From Chrysaora quinquecirrha (taxonomy: Eukaryota > Cnidaria > Scyphozoa > Semaeostomeae > Pelagiidae): DNA of 64,000 nt. Positions within the stretch are counted from its first letter, which is position 1. Each line of letters starts with the position of its first letter. The notes below the pieces were generated by a model that saw only the letters and a program-made list of their open reading frames with translations, was not told the origin of the DNA and did no database searches. The stretch spans positions 744,001-808,000 of the forward strand of contig JACTAT010000294.1 of the NCBI GenBank assembly GCA_014526335.1, in the 5' to 3' direction. Below, piece after piece: positions 36,495 through 49,600 of the stretch. A program made the position numbers and the translations under genes.

Positions 36495-39400
36495 TTATAC
36501 ATTTGCCAGGAAATACAAATAGTAAACATCATGCAACTCAGATGTCAGGCAAATGGGGCAGCAGGTGCTGTCTTGAAATACTGCCTCCCCTGGCTGCAGC
36601 ATGGTAATTGTCTGCAACCTGTTAATTACCCTTCTTGCTCCAATCATCTTTTCTTCAAGACGCACAACTAAATACAACAGGCTGAAGTAGGCTGAAGCAA
36701 AGTAAAAACAACAAACTCAATGGTTTAACCTTTTTGAGACTTTCTGGAAAGCCTTCAAAAATCATGGTCAATATGCATTTAAGATGTCGGAAGTCTTGCT
36801 GGCAAGAGTTAGATCCTCCTCTTAAGGACTTAAAAGAAGGCTGATAAAAAGCGGCTATGCACTTGCAAAGTACCGTGCTAACACCACAAATATGACTATC
36901 AGTCTGTTGTGGAAAGTAGGCCCAGTAGTTACGCAAACAATAATGTTGCTTGTATCCACTAATGTGATGCATGCTGTGAGCAGATTCTACGATAAGACCT
37001 GTGGCTACACTATCATCGGCAATGATACTAAATAATTATCTGAAGAGTGTAACATATTCTTAAGGCATTGGGTGCCCCAGAGAATCTCCATGGATGAGAG
37101 AATTTTCATCAAAGGAATAAAGACAAACTACAAAGTGATTTCCGTTATATAGCACCCATTATCGGCAATAGTATGCCCAAGGCATGTACCATGAACATGC
37201 ACTACATTAATAGAGAATACCACTTTGCTAGGACGTGAATGGGGCCATTTGTGTTGCATTAGACGAGCTAGCTGCTCCATTGACATGGTATCATCAAAAC
37301 AGAAAGCAAACATCTCTGTTGAACCATCATAGATTAGTTCAACAACCCGGGAAATAATTTCCCGGTCAAATCAGCGACTGCCAAAAAGATTTTTCAGTAT
37401 TGCAACAGGACACTTTGCATTTTCCCAGTAAAAGGAATCGTTCTTATCCTGTATCATGGATTGAAGCACGTTGGTAATGAGGGATCGATAGGTTCCAAAC
37501 CGACTGGTGGGGCACAGTAAACAGAAACGCCAGCCAACCATTGGTCTTTTTTAATCAGCTCATCTTTTTCTGCTTTTAGTTTCAAAGCCTCTAAACATTT
37601 CCCTGGGGTCTCAACATTGTAATTCCATGCCCATAGGAATGCGCAATGTGGGATACCGGTAATCTTTTCCTGCCTATCCAACTGTTGCATTGCCTGCTCA
37701 ACCATGTCTGCACAAGTTATCAAAACACTTATGTCTGTCTTCAACTTTTTGCCGTAGGACTCTAGGCGGCTTGTAACTCATTGCAGCTCTTCTGCTCTCT
37801 TGTTTCTTCTCATCTGCTGCCAAGTCAATATTGATGGTGTCCTGTAGAGCATAGCAAAATGGGTATCCTTTATGTTAGTGAAGACCATTATATTGCATAC
37901 CTATTTTTAATTTTGTGCATAGATCAAGACCTTCGAAAGGAATCTCAGATTTTGGGGGAGGGGGCTGAACAACTGAGGAATACTTGATGACATGATGATT
38001 TTATGACATCATTCTATTTCTTTTCAGATATATTGGAGGGGAACCAGCCCCCCAGCTCTCCCTGCCTCCGACAGCCCTGTATTTGAAATGGTTTTATTAT
38101 GGAAAACAGAACAAAGCAATTGATTCTTCGAAGCACCTCCCTCAATGCAACCCAGTTTTGATACGAGTGTTTGTATATGAAGATGAATAACTATTCTGTG
38201 TGGGGGGGGGGGTGTGCTGATGGTTTCATTTTTCAATTTTAACTGCAATATAATTGGGTAATTGGGGCTACTATTTGATCAAATCATGAAAAAGAACTAA
38301 CAATGGAATAATTTCTATTATTCCTATCATTTGAAATTTACAAATACCTTTGTCATGTGTGTTTTTTGGGACGGGACACATTATGTATACTTTTCTTTCT
38401 TGACAATATATATATATATATAACTAAGAATCAACAAGAGTAGAACACCCTGAAAATAACGGTCATAGTGTTTGTGGTTCACTGTAATGCACATTTCATG
38501 CGACAATTATATTAAATGTGGTGTCAGGAGCTCAGTGTGGTCAGGGTTGGAGCCCAGCCACGGTAGAGTCACATCCAGGGTCGAGGTCTCAATTGGTTAA
38601 TCAATTACTGGGATCCTAGCAACTGGCCTTAAAACACCATTTCACGTTCACGTTCACCTTCACCCTTATTAATAGTGTTATGTTTCAAATTTAAATTGAC
38701 GGTTGAAGAGGGCTTATATGAGCTTTTGCAGGATTTTAATCAAAAAAACACATTTTTGGAAAGAAAAATAATATCCAACAATACCTAAATATGTCTCGGA
38801 AACAGACTGCTTGTAGCAATTTTAGCCAAAAGACCAATGAGCTTTGGAATTCCAAAGTTTCCACTCATATGGACGCTGTCTGTAGAACTTCTCTTTCGTG
38901 TCGAATTCGTCTGCCATGTCCATATACTGCACATTTCTTCTATTACACATTTCTGCATCGCACTGCCATAGAGAAACAGTCCACATTGTCTAGCTGTGGC
39001 AGAACAGATACAAGAACGATCTGTTAGGAATTTAGAAATAATAAGCTCTTTGGCTTTGAAAATCTATAGACAAAAGTAGCCTAGTAGATCCAAATTTTAT
39101 CCCGGGTAGAATATTTATATATATTGCACTTATAAAAGCTTCAAGGAGATCTGATGTTGGTAACTTGACAGTCCTCTAACCCACATAGAGTACAGACAGG
39201 CACAGGTTTATACGATTAGGTTGGCTTTTGTTGAATACATCATTTTCAACCAGCGTTTTTGATGGTTGTAGATTGCACGTAAACATTGTTGAAGTCTCTC
39301 AATTAAGGTAAACAATAGCAGCTATTAAATGAAAGAGAGCGCAAATTTCATTGATTACAATGTAAAGCAACCTTACCTGAGATTGTGGAAAACAGTGCAT

Positions 39401-39650
39401 GGCCTTCAATAAAAGGCTCGACTATCTCCAAACGGCAGTGCTTAGCCATGTCATTGGTTCTAACAAGAAGAACCATGACCTTTGGAATGCAGTCTTTTCG
39501 GATCTGGCAATCATTGATGTCTGCAGCAACATGCTTGAACTGCCCCCAACATGCTTGATGTTGCATTTACGTACCAATTGGAAGGAGATACAACATCCCC
39601 TGAACGATTGGCCGCAGCTGGGAATCTGGGAACACAGTGACCTTTAACAG
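36495..39650 (-). pseudogene. Unrecognised decayed minus-strand gene, possibly C48/Ulp1-like
   Basis: Several minus-strand segments look coding. One at 39566-39365 contains ADINDCQIRKDCIPKVMV and ends at a good donor (CTCAG/GTAAGG). One at 37850-37454 contains DLAADEKKQESRRAAM, then after a shift VLITCADMVEQAMQQLD. One at 37440-37128 contains FCFDDTMSMEQLARLMQHKW. One at 37050-36800 contains YWAYFPQQTDSHICGVSTVL. That last stretch, Gln then six residues before Cys-Gly-Val, resembles the active-site end of Ulp1/SENP-type cysteine proteases, which occur in some transposons. The His and Asp of the triad are not identified. Stops and one frameshift break it. A transposon accessory gene or a dead host gene are both possible. 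Confidence 0.35.
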
Positions 39651-41100
39651 AAAATACAAAATTATTACTATGATGTTTCAGACTGTTCAGAAAAGCAAAA
39701 AATAAACTGCGGAATATTACTATACAACAATTTATCAGGGTGTCAAGATTTGCAAAGGGGCTGAAGTATAGAAATTAAGTAGTATAGAGACTTTAATTTA
39801 ATTCCTCTGATCAAGTTTTTGGTTTTCAACAAAAGAAATAATGTCGTAATACCATCACTCAAAATGTGTCCACACTGTTCCATTCAGCAGTGAGGTAGCA
39901 AAACCCTAGTTCTAAAAAATGTGCTCGATTCGCTGTCAAAGCATGGGAGGTGAATTGATTTACATTTTTACAAGAATTACATTAATTTTGGTATTACCTG
40001 ATGCCAATAATAAGCATGGCTACGAAAATATAAATTCTGCCTACCGTCTCATCGGAAAAACCACCTTTAGGACAAAGATCTTTATTTTGTTTCCCACTAA
40101 CTCCAAGACACCACTTGATGACATTGCTGCTTCTACCAGTGCCTTTCTCATCTTCCCCTCCTCACCTCCATGAATGTGCAGCACGGCCAGCTTGCTAGGT
40201 TATCTTGCTATTATTGTGGATCATTCCCTTTACACTTTTACTATACCTGTGTACTTAATATGAAACCACAGAACTCATACCAAATAAAACTAGCAAATTA
40301 AACGAGTGGAATTATCCTTATTCTGACTGTAACCATCGAGCAGTAAAAGTAAAAGGGAAGATTTCATGCTCCACACCCATTTTGTATGCTGGAATTGCGA
40401 AATGCTATATTACTAACTTATGATATCAGAAGTGATTTCTCATTGGCTAATGTAAAGTCACGTGGTCATTTGCAAGAGCCTTTTGAAGTGCAAAATTTGC
40501 AAAAAGCTGCATTACCCACTCACGATTCAACTGCTGCCCCTTATTTGCTAATCTGAAATCACATAACCATTTGCATGAGCCTTTTCACATAAATGACTGA
40601 TTACTTGACAACTGCCTGCTCATTGGTTGATCTGAAATCACATAGCCATTTGTAAGATCCTTTTAACGTACATGGACGCAGAATCCAGTCATACACCTTA
40701 TCAATCCTAAAAAAACTTCATTACAGACTTGATAATGACCTGCGCTACGTCTTCTACCTGTGATGCAAAAAATTTCATTGGCTAATAAATGCCACATACC
40801 TGACACGTAGCAAACACTAGCCAAAGCCTCACTAGACAAATTCTCTGAAATTTTGTATTCTTTTCTATTGTTTATGGTAATTTGCCAGTAACCCTAGTAG
40901 TAGGTTTCTTATAAAGCAGTTCCTTGTTTCGACACCACATAACATTGAATGATTTGCGTAAAAAGAGTTAAAAAAGCTTCTTTCAACATTTAAACAAATC
41001 AAAAACCATGAATCATAAAACATATAGTTTATGGGAATACCACATATGTAATTCAAATAAGCGACTTACCAACTTAAAGATGTTACATGAAAATTACAAC
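39650..41100. other. Non-coding stretch with a diverged repeat
   Basis: No gene seen. At about 40440-40680 three diverged units share TCTGAAATCACAT, then CCATTTGCA and GAGCCTTTT, spaced 80-100 bases apart. Confidence 0.5.
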
Positions 41101-41129
41101 ATACAGCCTTCAGTATTGGTTTTATCAAA

Positions 41130-42160
41130 TCTTGTTTACATAGGAGAAATTCGAAATTTATAAGAATTAATGGGCAATTCCTTGATGTCAATGAACGAAA
41201 GAGAGCAGAGATTAGAATTTTGAAATCCCATCTAAATAAACATCACAGAACTTTATCTGATCCACATCTAAATATAGTTGATTAACTCAAATGAAGATTG
41301 GGTACGTTATCTTATATATTATTCCTAAGAAAGATTATGGTTGACAATAGAAAAAGCAATACACAACAACTATCAACTAAGAACAATAAAATTCGTAACC
41401 TCTTGCCTGTTGAGAATACAAACACACGATATAAAATCTGATTGTCAACTTATCTGATCATCAAATAAACACTTCTCCACTCAAATTAGGACTCCATCAT
41501 AGTTTTGTTGATAAAAACAAGTTTATTGGATGGGATTTAGCAGTTGAGATGGAGTCATTGGCTGAAAAAGTTGATAACTTTGTTCCTCCAGACCAAAAAG
41601 AAAACTTTCATGAATTTCTATAGGAAGAAACCAATCTACTTTCCCAAAATGTATCACATACAAAAGATTACACCTTTCATAATACAAGTGAATTACATCA
41701 CAATGAAAACATAACGATTTTATCAGGGGATAAAGATAGCAGCATTGTTATTCTGAAGAAAGAAGACTATGTTGCCAAAATAAAAACCATGATAGATGAT
41801 TGAACAAAGAAAATATGTCCAACGTAGGGATAACATTTTAAACGATCTACAGTCATTTCAGTCGTTCTTATATGGACATTTCAAAAACATTCCAGAATAT
41901 GAGGATATGAAGACTTCCAGTAATCAACCAGCTAGATTATTTGCAAGTGCCAAAACACATAAATTTGACTGTATAGGAAATGTAGAACTAAGTTCATTGA
42001 AATTGCGACCAATAATAGATCAAACAAGAACTTTCTATTACAATGCAGGCAAAGTGATTGCAAATTATCTCCAACCTTTTACCCAGAAGGAATTTGTGAT
42101 ATCAAATACACAGAGTTTTCCTGAACTGATAAGTAAAATACCACTCTCTGGGAAAGAAGA
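41130..42160 (+). mobile_element. Penelope-like retroelement fragment (N-terminal RT)
   Basis: Plus-strand remnants from about 41140 (FLDVNERKRAEIRILKSHL) through FIGWDLAVEMESLAEKVDNF and GDKDSSIVILKKEDYV lead to an open frame at 41796-42176 (NILNDLQSFQSFLYGHF, then PARLFASAKTHKFD, then LKLRPIIDQTRTFYYNAGKV). The PAR-L-.-KTHK and LRPI spacing is that of Penelope-like reverse transcriptases. It ends at about KEEDV, just where the catalytic palm would begin. Stops occur in the 5' part. The joining sequence is a LINE in the opposite direction. Confidence 0.75.
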
Positions 42161-42954
42161 AGATGTTCCTTCTTAACACCTCTGCAGGTTTTTATTCCCA
42201 ACATTTCCGTTACTAGTGCGGCTCCACAGTATATAAGGTCATTCACTTCAGTAATATCAGTTACCTTCACTATACTGAGTACTTCATCAACTGTATTCAC
42301 TGCATCTGACAATCTCTTTATTTCTACTCCCCTTAATGCTGGCAGTCTCTTGCGTTCTTTCCCTTGAATTTCATTCAGCTGTTGCAGTATCCCTTTTTGC
42401 TTTTCATCTAATTCATTTTGATCTCTGTCTACAACAAAATCTCTCGTTCTCATTGTTTCATTTTCATTTTGATCTTCTTCATCCATATTGATTTCCGCCA
42501 CTCGTTCAGCATCTTCATCTCTCTCTTCATTGATCACAGTTCCTGGAATTCCACATTCTACATCCTCTATCAACCTTTTAATTTCCTCTAGTTCAAAATC
42601 TGTCAACCATTTCTTTTTCATTATCTGGGCCTTCTGATCTAGTAAGCGTTGTTCACTTATTTGGAACATTCCCATGTCTTTCCATAAATTATGCATTCTT
42701 ATCCTATACCCAATTACTTTGGGATTACTTCTAAAGAAACACTCCATGACAATTCTGTTTTCTTCATAGGACCATTTCTTTCTGATACTTCTAGCAGTAG
42801 CTGGTTGACGACCGGGCCCACGCTGCTGAGCCGTGAGACACCTGCCGGGCGAGAGAGCTTCACATGTAGTTCCACCCTCATTTACGCCGTTGTTGGATAA
42901 TCCATTATTTGACATTACACTCATGATGAGGTTAGTGGTGATAAGGTGACACAA
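42161..42954 (-). pseudogene. Non-LTR retrotransposon N-terminal region, truncated
   Basis: The open minus frame from 42954 (MSVMSNNGLSNNG near the start) contains KKWSYEENRIVMECFFRSN, then RIRMHNLWKDMGMF and SEQRLLDQKAQIMKKKW. This Myb-like block is familiar from the N-terminus of a class of invertebrate LINE polyproteins. It continues through an acidic linker to DLIYCGAALVTEMLGI. The RT that should follow is absent. The last ~25 codons of the open frame (42079-42160) are only the antisense of the Penelope fragment. The GC-rich region at 42955-43190 is probably its 5' leader. Confidence 0.65.
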
Positions 42955-43187
42955 CCACCGGTATTAGTTTTGTGACACCATCACTAGGGGGGTTGCCAAC
43001 CAAGGCTGAAGGGTCCCCCCTACCCATGAGACAGACTAGCCCCCGCCGGACGCCAACCCGGAATTTCGAGGCCTCGGGGAGAGCTGACAGGTACTACACT
43101 TTGCTCAAGGTTGACCTGGAGGTAGTTGTGGTAAAGGGTAACCTCATTATCCCACGTCGAAACTCCACAACCGGATGCAATTTAATG

Positions 43188-43190
<3 letters not shown>

Positions 43191-43254
<64 letters not shown>
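43191..43254. repeat. (TTA)n microsatellite
   Basis: About 21 uninterrupted TTA/ATT units at the outer edge of the minus-strand LINE leader. Confidence 0.97.
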
Positions 43255-43255
<1 letters not shown>

Positions 43256-43384
43256 AGTGAATTAATTGATTGACTAGCCCTTGCCCGTGTAAGACCACCG
43301 CCTCATGAGGACCACCGCCTCCGATGAACTCCGCCAGTAAGAACTTCCACCTAAAAAGCACTGTGCATTGAGGTGGCCATATTT

Positions 43385-43800
43385 GCTGTTAACCTAAATC
43401 TTGATGTTAATCTTAATGTTAGTTTTGTCTTAATCTCAGTCTTCAACTTGAATGGAATCTTAATCTTAACTTCTACCTGAATTGGAATCTTAACCTTAAT
43501 CTAAATCTAAATGTTAATCTTGATCAGAATGTAAATCTCAATTTTAATCTTAATGTTACTCTTAATCTTAATGCTAATGTTAAGCTTAATCTTAGCCTTT
43601 GTAAATCTTGACCTCCACCTTAATATTAGTCTTAGTCTGTGTTAGTCTTGGTCTAAGTATCAGTTTTTTATTTCTGAACTTAAACTTAAAGCTATTCTTA
43701 ATTTGTCAACTGAAGCTCATTTTAAAATCAGTCTTAATCTGAGCCTCTATGTTAATCCTGATGTAAATCTGAAATAACATTGAAACTTACAATTAACGTT
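43385..43800. repeat. Degenerate TTAATC / TTAATG hexamer array
   Basis: Over about 400 bp the phrases CTTAATCTTAATG, TTAATGTTA, AATCTAAATC and relatives recur many times with substitutions. The 6-bp phase is often kept. No gene is present. Confidence 0.75.
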
Positions 43801-43880
43801 AATGTTGTTGTTTATCACTACATGCAAGAATGTGAATCTCAAACTTTATCATCATCTTAATTCATCTTCATACTCTTAGA

Positions 43881-44113
43881 TACAAAATAAACGTCCCCCC
43901 ATTTATTAATTTTGAGTTTTTCCACCACTCGCAGGGCCTTATTAGGACCCCCCATTTATTAATTTTTGAAGAAACAATTTCACTTGTGAAAGGATGAAAC
44001 TATGCTTATTATTTTTCCCCCAACCCCGGACCTTATAAGGACCCCTTGTTTTTTTAAATTTCGAACAAAATTCCCAGCCCCCCATCCATTAGGACCCCCT
44101 GTTTATTTGGTAC
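43881..44113. repeat. Small C-rich repeat with inverted ends
   Basis: The left edge TACAAAATAAACG and right edge GTTTATTTGGTA are inverted matches. The interior repeats CCCCCCATTTATTAATTTT and TTAGGACCCCC, related to the repeat at 1968-2427. Probably a member of one dispersed MITE-like family. Confidence 0.5.
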
Positions 44114-45270
44114 TTAATAGCCTTAATGTTAATATTAGTAAAAGTGAAATTAGTCTTTAATTTAAAACAAATGTCAATATTATTCTAATTTCTTCAACTG
44201 CAATGAAACTTTAAATGGAAATCGAAGATGAAATTAAAATTAAAATAAAAACCAGATGGAAATGAAAGTTAGTGTCGAGACATAAATTGAAAATGAAATT
44301 AAAATTGAAAAGGTATGAGAAAAAATAGATGTAAAGATTCGAGTCATTCCAAAAAGCATTCTAGTTTTGTGAAAGTGACTTTAAGACATTGAAAAGAATT
44401 GTGAACTATTTAAATCACAAAATCAAAAACATCAAAAATTTTCCATTGAGGGGACTGTGTATAGCTATCAACTGTGCGTACTCTTTTGTATGTGGGGCCA
44501 TTTCTTCCAAAAAAAGTTGGACTTGATTTTTTCTTCCCTGCTTCCACTGCTAAATCATCACATATCCTAACTCGAAAGAGCATCAATGCATGGAAAACCA
44601 TTTACTGAAGATATAAGTATTTTTGATCCTTTACAATATTGCAGCAGCTCCAAACCCATTTTCTACCGACATATATATATCTCTCTCAGAAATGCCCTCC
44701 CATTACTTTCGTTTGTGATACTGCATGCACACAAGTCAGATATATGAACTTAAGAGATCAAGAATTGACAGGGAGGTTTTGGAAGACATTTAATGGATGT
44801 TTTCAAGAACCAAAGCCTGGCTGTACTCCAGACTAGGCAAGTTTAATACCTTATAGTTATCTTGATCTCAGATTCGTATTGGTATCTTGGATGCTTACAG
44901 CTATGTGTGTAAATTGCAATTGATGCCTATTGCAGTGGATGCTGCCATTTGGTGAACATTCTGCTCTCTTTATTCAAGAATACTCAGAGTAATTTCAAGC
45001 CCGTTGTCTGAGATTTGTTCTTGTTCCAATCTCGATGACACCTATGTTTTGTATCAAAGCTTCTGACTTTAAGTTTAAAGGGAGCGACTATTTGGATGGC
45101 CCATGTCTCCACATGTCATACACATCAACTCCTCTAATTTCAAGTCCGAACTTTGTCTCCACCATTCATTTGAAAAGCTTAAATGCGTTAATATGAGTAC
45201 ATAATTTAAAGTGCAAGTCTTATTCGCAGGACCAAAACTTTCGTGGCTTCTGAATACCAGCAGGTGACCA
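44114..45270. other. Non-coding stretch
   Basis: Left part is rich in AAATTGAAAATG-like low-complexity sequence. No gene is supported. Confidence 0.5.
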
Positions 45271-45276
45271 AAAGAG

Positions 45277-46307
45277 ATGCAAAAGGAAATAAAGATGAAT
45301 AAATGCATCCAGTGTCAGGAACTTCCAGACGTTTTGTGCTTGGTGACAGGTTCCATTCAGCAAAATACCCTCACAAATCTTAGCTTTTTTCCTTCCACAA
45401 TATTGACCTATGCAAGCAAGCTGCAACAATTCGCACATCAGTCCAAGAAGCACGCAGTAAAGCAAAGAAAGACAAGCCAGTCCACAAACACTGAATCGCC
45501 GGACTATCGGCTCCTTGATAGATTAAATTTATGCAAATTAGACCTCAAAGAACACGATAGCCTATTCAATAATGATATCGACACTTTTGCTAATTTTCAT
45601 TCAAACTTTGATTACTACACTAGTCATGATTCTCATAAATTAACAAACAATCCTAATTCTGATGGTTCACTTAGCCTATTCCATACTAATATTCAATCTT
45701 TATCTGCAAATAACGAGAATCTTCAAATTCTTCTCTATAAACTTAACTTTAACTTTGATATTATAGCCTTATCTGAAACTTGGCACAACAAGGGAAATAC
45801 AGATCAATTATTACATTATCGTTACCAGGCTACCAGTCTTTCCAGGGGGTAGCAGGTAATAGCAAAAATGGTGGGTGCGGTTTTTACATCAAAGACAATA
45901 TTGAATTTGAAATAAGAAAGGACCTAAATAAAACAATAAAAAGCGAGAACTCAGAATTCGAAACTTTCTGGATACAAAGCGGGAATTCCGTCTTCGGAGT
46001 AATTTATAACCACCCCCGAAAACTACCTTTAGACTTTCTTAATTATTTGGATAGTACCCTGAAAAAATTGTCTAAAGAAAATAAAGAAATCACCCTATTA
46101 GGAGACTTTAACCTTGATCTGCTTAAATTTGATAAAATAAACGTTGTAGAGCAATTCATAAATTTAATGTTTAGTAATTATCAATTAGCGATTCCAACCT
46201 GTAATTCTACAGCCAACAAGATACATAGATAATAGTAGACCATCGCTAATTGATAATATTTTTGTAAACTCGCTTGGCTTAAAAGCTGTTAGTGGCAATC
46301 TTATTAA
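45277..46307 (+). pseudogene. LINE ORF2, endonuclease part
   Basis: The apurinic-type endonuclease domain shows LSLFHTNIQSLSANNE (Asn motif), FDIIALSETWHN (catalytic Glu), GGCGFYIKDNIEFEIR, ITLLGDFNLDLLKF (Asp/Asn) and SRPSLIDNIFVN. The frame shifts near 45848 and again near 46225. The final S-D-H motif lies beyond the Kolobok insertion at 52258. The enzyme would nick target DNA to start reverse transcription. Confidence 0.9.
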
Positions 46308-46610
46308 AGGTCAACTGAAGTTGATGGCGATTTTTTTCTTATTTACAAACTTTATTACGCTCGTTACGAAAATGTAGACAGAATTAACAACCGACAACGA
46401 ACTTTTGAGTAAATAATGTCTGAATCCGTCCTTTTTGGCCATTTCGAGTGACCTGAAACGCGCAACCGCGAGGTCTGGGACTAGGAGCAATGTGACGTAG
46501 AAACCCCAAAAATCTGAGCAAGCCATAAACATACTGAAGCTGGTGGTTCCAGAAGAACTAGTGTGTTTGTAAAACAAATTTCCTGCTGAAAAGAGCGGCT
46601 CAAAGACATT

Positions 46611-49600
46611 ATGCCCGAACGCTGCGTCGTGGCAGGATGTAGTAACACTAAAGATGTAGATAAGGGTATCTCATTGCACAGAATACCATTTTTCAACGAT
46701 GATAGGCCGATAGCTAAGCGAAGGAGGCGACAGTGGGTGGCGTTTGTTAAAAGGAGACGAGCTCATTGGGAAGCTTCAAAAACGTCTGTCTTATGCTCAA
46801 ATCATTTTAAACCTGAGGATTTCGAGAGAAGGTTTGTTCACCTACCTGGATTAAATGCCCCTATTAAAGCACGTTTGAAAGAGGATGAGATTGGGATTGT
46901 GCAGGTGCCATCAATTTACCCAGTTGCTGATATGGAGAGTGAAGAAGGGCCTTCGACATCTAAGAGTAGACGTCAACGTCGTATGGTAAGTCACCACTCA
47001 CCGGTACCCTTCAGTCCATTGTATACAATTTTTACTGAAAAACTTATTTTATAATGTTAAGTGCTTATGCAAAGTAATTTTTTTCTTATCCTTTATCTAC
47101 GTTTGAGTGTTGTCCATGAAAGAGGTGAAAATGTTGCTGTGGGCACTGCTAAAAAAGGGACAACTATAAAGCTAGATATTAGATAGATCAAGATGTTGCA
47201 CACTTTATTTTAGGCAATAAAGTCAGCTGAGGAAGAATTTTACAGAAAGATGAAGGCGATGGTGATGAAGACTTGGATGACAAAGATGATGATGATGTTA
47301 TAGATCAGGAATTCTCTGAACCATCTTTGATTTGCCATGAAGAATTGGTAAGATAATCCCGATATCTTTGATGTGAGCACAAGTATCATGTCTGCTATTT
47401 TATGGTAAAAAAATTATTTATCAGAATCCTTTCTTTTTACAGTTCAAAGATGCAACATGCCAGACAGTTGAATATCCCTGTGATTCCTGTAAAAAACTGA
47501 CATCACAGAATAGAACAATAAAAACTGTTTGCTCTCCACAAGAAGAAAGTTGAGGCATTTACAACGGAAAATGAGAAAACTGGCTAAAAAAGCAGAGAAC
47601 ACAAAGAAAAGGGATGACATGGAAAAAACAGAAAAAGAGACTGAAATTGGTGATGTTGATAACATTGTAGATGAGGTGTTGAATGAAGTGGGAGAAGATG
47701 AAAATGATTCAAGCTTTGAAGAAGATGAGGAGATGTATAGTGCAGAAGAAGTTGAAGACATGGAAGAAAACGAGCCAGAACAGTAAGTGGGCTACCCTAT
47801 AAACGTCATTTATTTTTGCTTTCATCATGGCATTTGAACAGAATTATCACATTCATAATGTGAATCTATAGATGTTTCTTTCTGTTATTTTAGTGTCCAG
47901 TCAACTGATTCAAACTTGAGAGAAGAACCAAAGTTTATTGTCTTTCTTTCCCAACTATTACTACTGTTTCAGTTCTGCCCTGTATGCAGAGAAGACAGAC
48001 CACTGATTGAAACCAAAAGCATAGGAACCATGGTAGAAATTCGAATGCTATGTGCAAATCCAAAGTGTCAAGGAAGAGAAAACGTGTGGCGTAGCCAGCC
48101 TGAAATGAAGGGAACTCACATTCCAGCTGGAAACATATTACTGTCGTTTGCAATAACATTGGCTGGTGGAAGTGGCACTAAAGTCCTTAGGATATTCAAC
48201 CACATGGGATTAGCATGCATCTCACTGAGAACATTTTTCCAACACCAACGGGTATGTTTAGTAGGACTGATCAATGTTGTACCAATGTTCTTTAATCCAT
48301 AATGCAATATAACTTATATATATAAGATATTTATATATATCATGATAATTTGTAGGAAAAACTTTTCCCAGCAATCAGCCTTTATTGGGAACAGTACCAA
48401 GCAGGAATGTTGGCAAGTCTGAAGGAAAAAGGAAAGAGAGTTACCATTTGTGGGGATGCCAGACATGATAGTATGGGCCATAGTGCCAAATACGGTGCCT
48501 ACTCTGTCATGTGCTGTGATACATCACAGCTTATTCATTTTGAACTTGTGCAGGTAAACATACAAATTAATAACAATCAAGTGTTTAGAAACCGCCAAAT
48601 TTTTTGGTGAGATTCACTTTACTAAATGTTTATAGTTGAAACTGTTTATTGAAAGGGCTTGCATAACCAAAGATTTTAAAGACTAGAATTTCAATCATGA
48701 ATAACCAATATCAACATTGATCATTTTAGAGAAACGAATGTGGTAGTAGTGCTGGGATGGAATATGAAGGCTTTCAAAGAAGTTTTCAATTTATCAAATC
48801 ACAAGGATTTGAAGTTCAAGAATTTGTGTCCGATCGTCATACTTCAATTGCTAAACACATGAAAGAAAAGAGAGCAATACAAAACACTATTTTGATCTAT
48901 GGCATTTGGCAAAAGTAAGTTGATACAAGTTCATTTTTATTTGTTTTCTGTATGATTTATGAAAGGTTGCAAAGATAGGTGGTCCTTGAGGACAAGAGAC
49001 TGCTGCTTCCATTCCAGTGCTGAACCTGGCATGGAACTTGTGTGTTCTATACATTTCAAAAAGTTGTACTCAACAATGCTGATAATTGATTTGTCTTTCA
49101 TATTTTAGAAGTTGGAAAAGTTCTTACGTCAATTTCCAAATTGAAAGATTGTGCCGAAGTTTCAGATTGGATACAGCCTTGTATAAATCATCTGTTTTGG
49201 TCTGCAATATCTACACCTAGTGGTGATGGCAATCTCATATGGGCGAAATTCAAGTCTTTTCTTTCCCACATAATAAATAAGCACACTGGATTGGACAACC
49301 CTTTATTTAATAAACGTGCTCATGAAGAAAACATTGCAGTCAGGAAGTGGCTTCAAAAAGGTTTGTACACATAAACACCTAGAAACGTACATTGTAGAAA
49401 CAAATATAATATAACAGTTTATATTAAATACAGATACTTTCATCTCAGATACAATTGGATATGAAAAATTGTAGCAGCATTGACAAATACACGACTGGTA
49501 AATGGCATAAAAAAAGCATCGCCAACTACTCAGACAAGCTATATTGAGGCTTTTCATTCCCTCTTAAATCATTTCGCTCCAAAGATGATAGCATTCTCTT

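Noticed and set aside
38520..38610. tRNA-derived SINE with A- and B-box-like sequence
   Set aside because: The match to internal promoter boxes is weak, there is no second copy or tail in the window and no cloverleaf. Similar weak tRNA-like pieces near 32555 and 36080 were rejected for the same reason.
45075..45465. Minus-strand ORFs before the first LINE
   Set aside because: Antisense to the LINE start or low in coding character.
47214..47245. Earlier acceptor for Kolobok exon 2 at 47214
   Set aside because: It brings an in-frame stop; the acceptor TTTTACAG at 47245 keeps the frame from exon 1 into the acidic segment.
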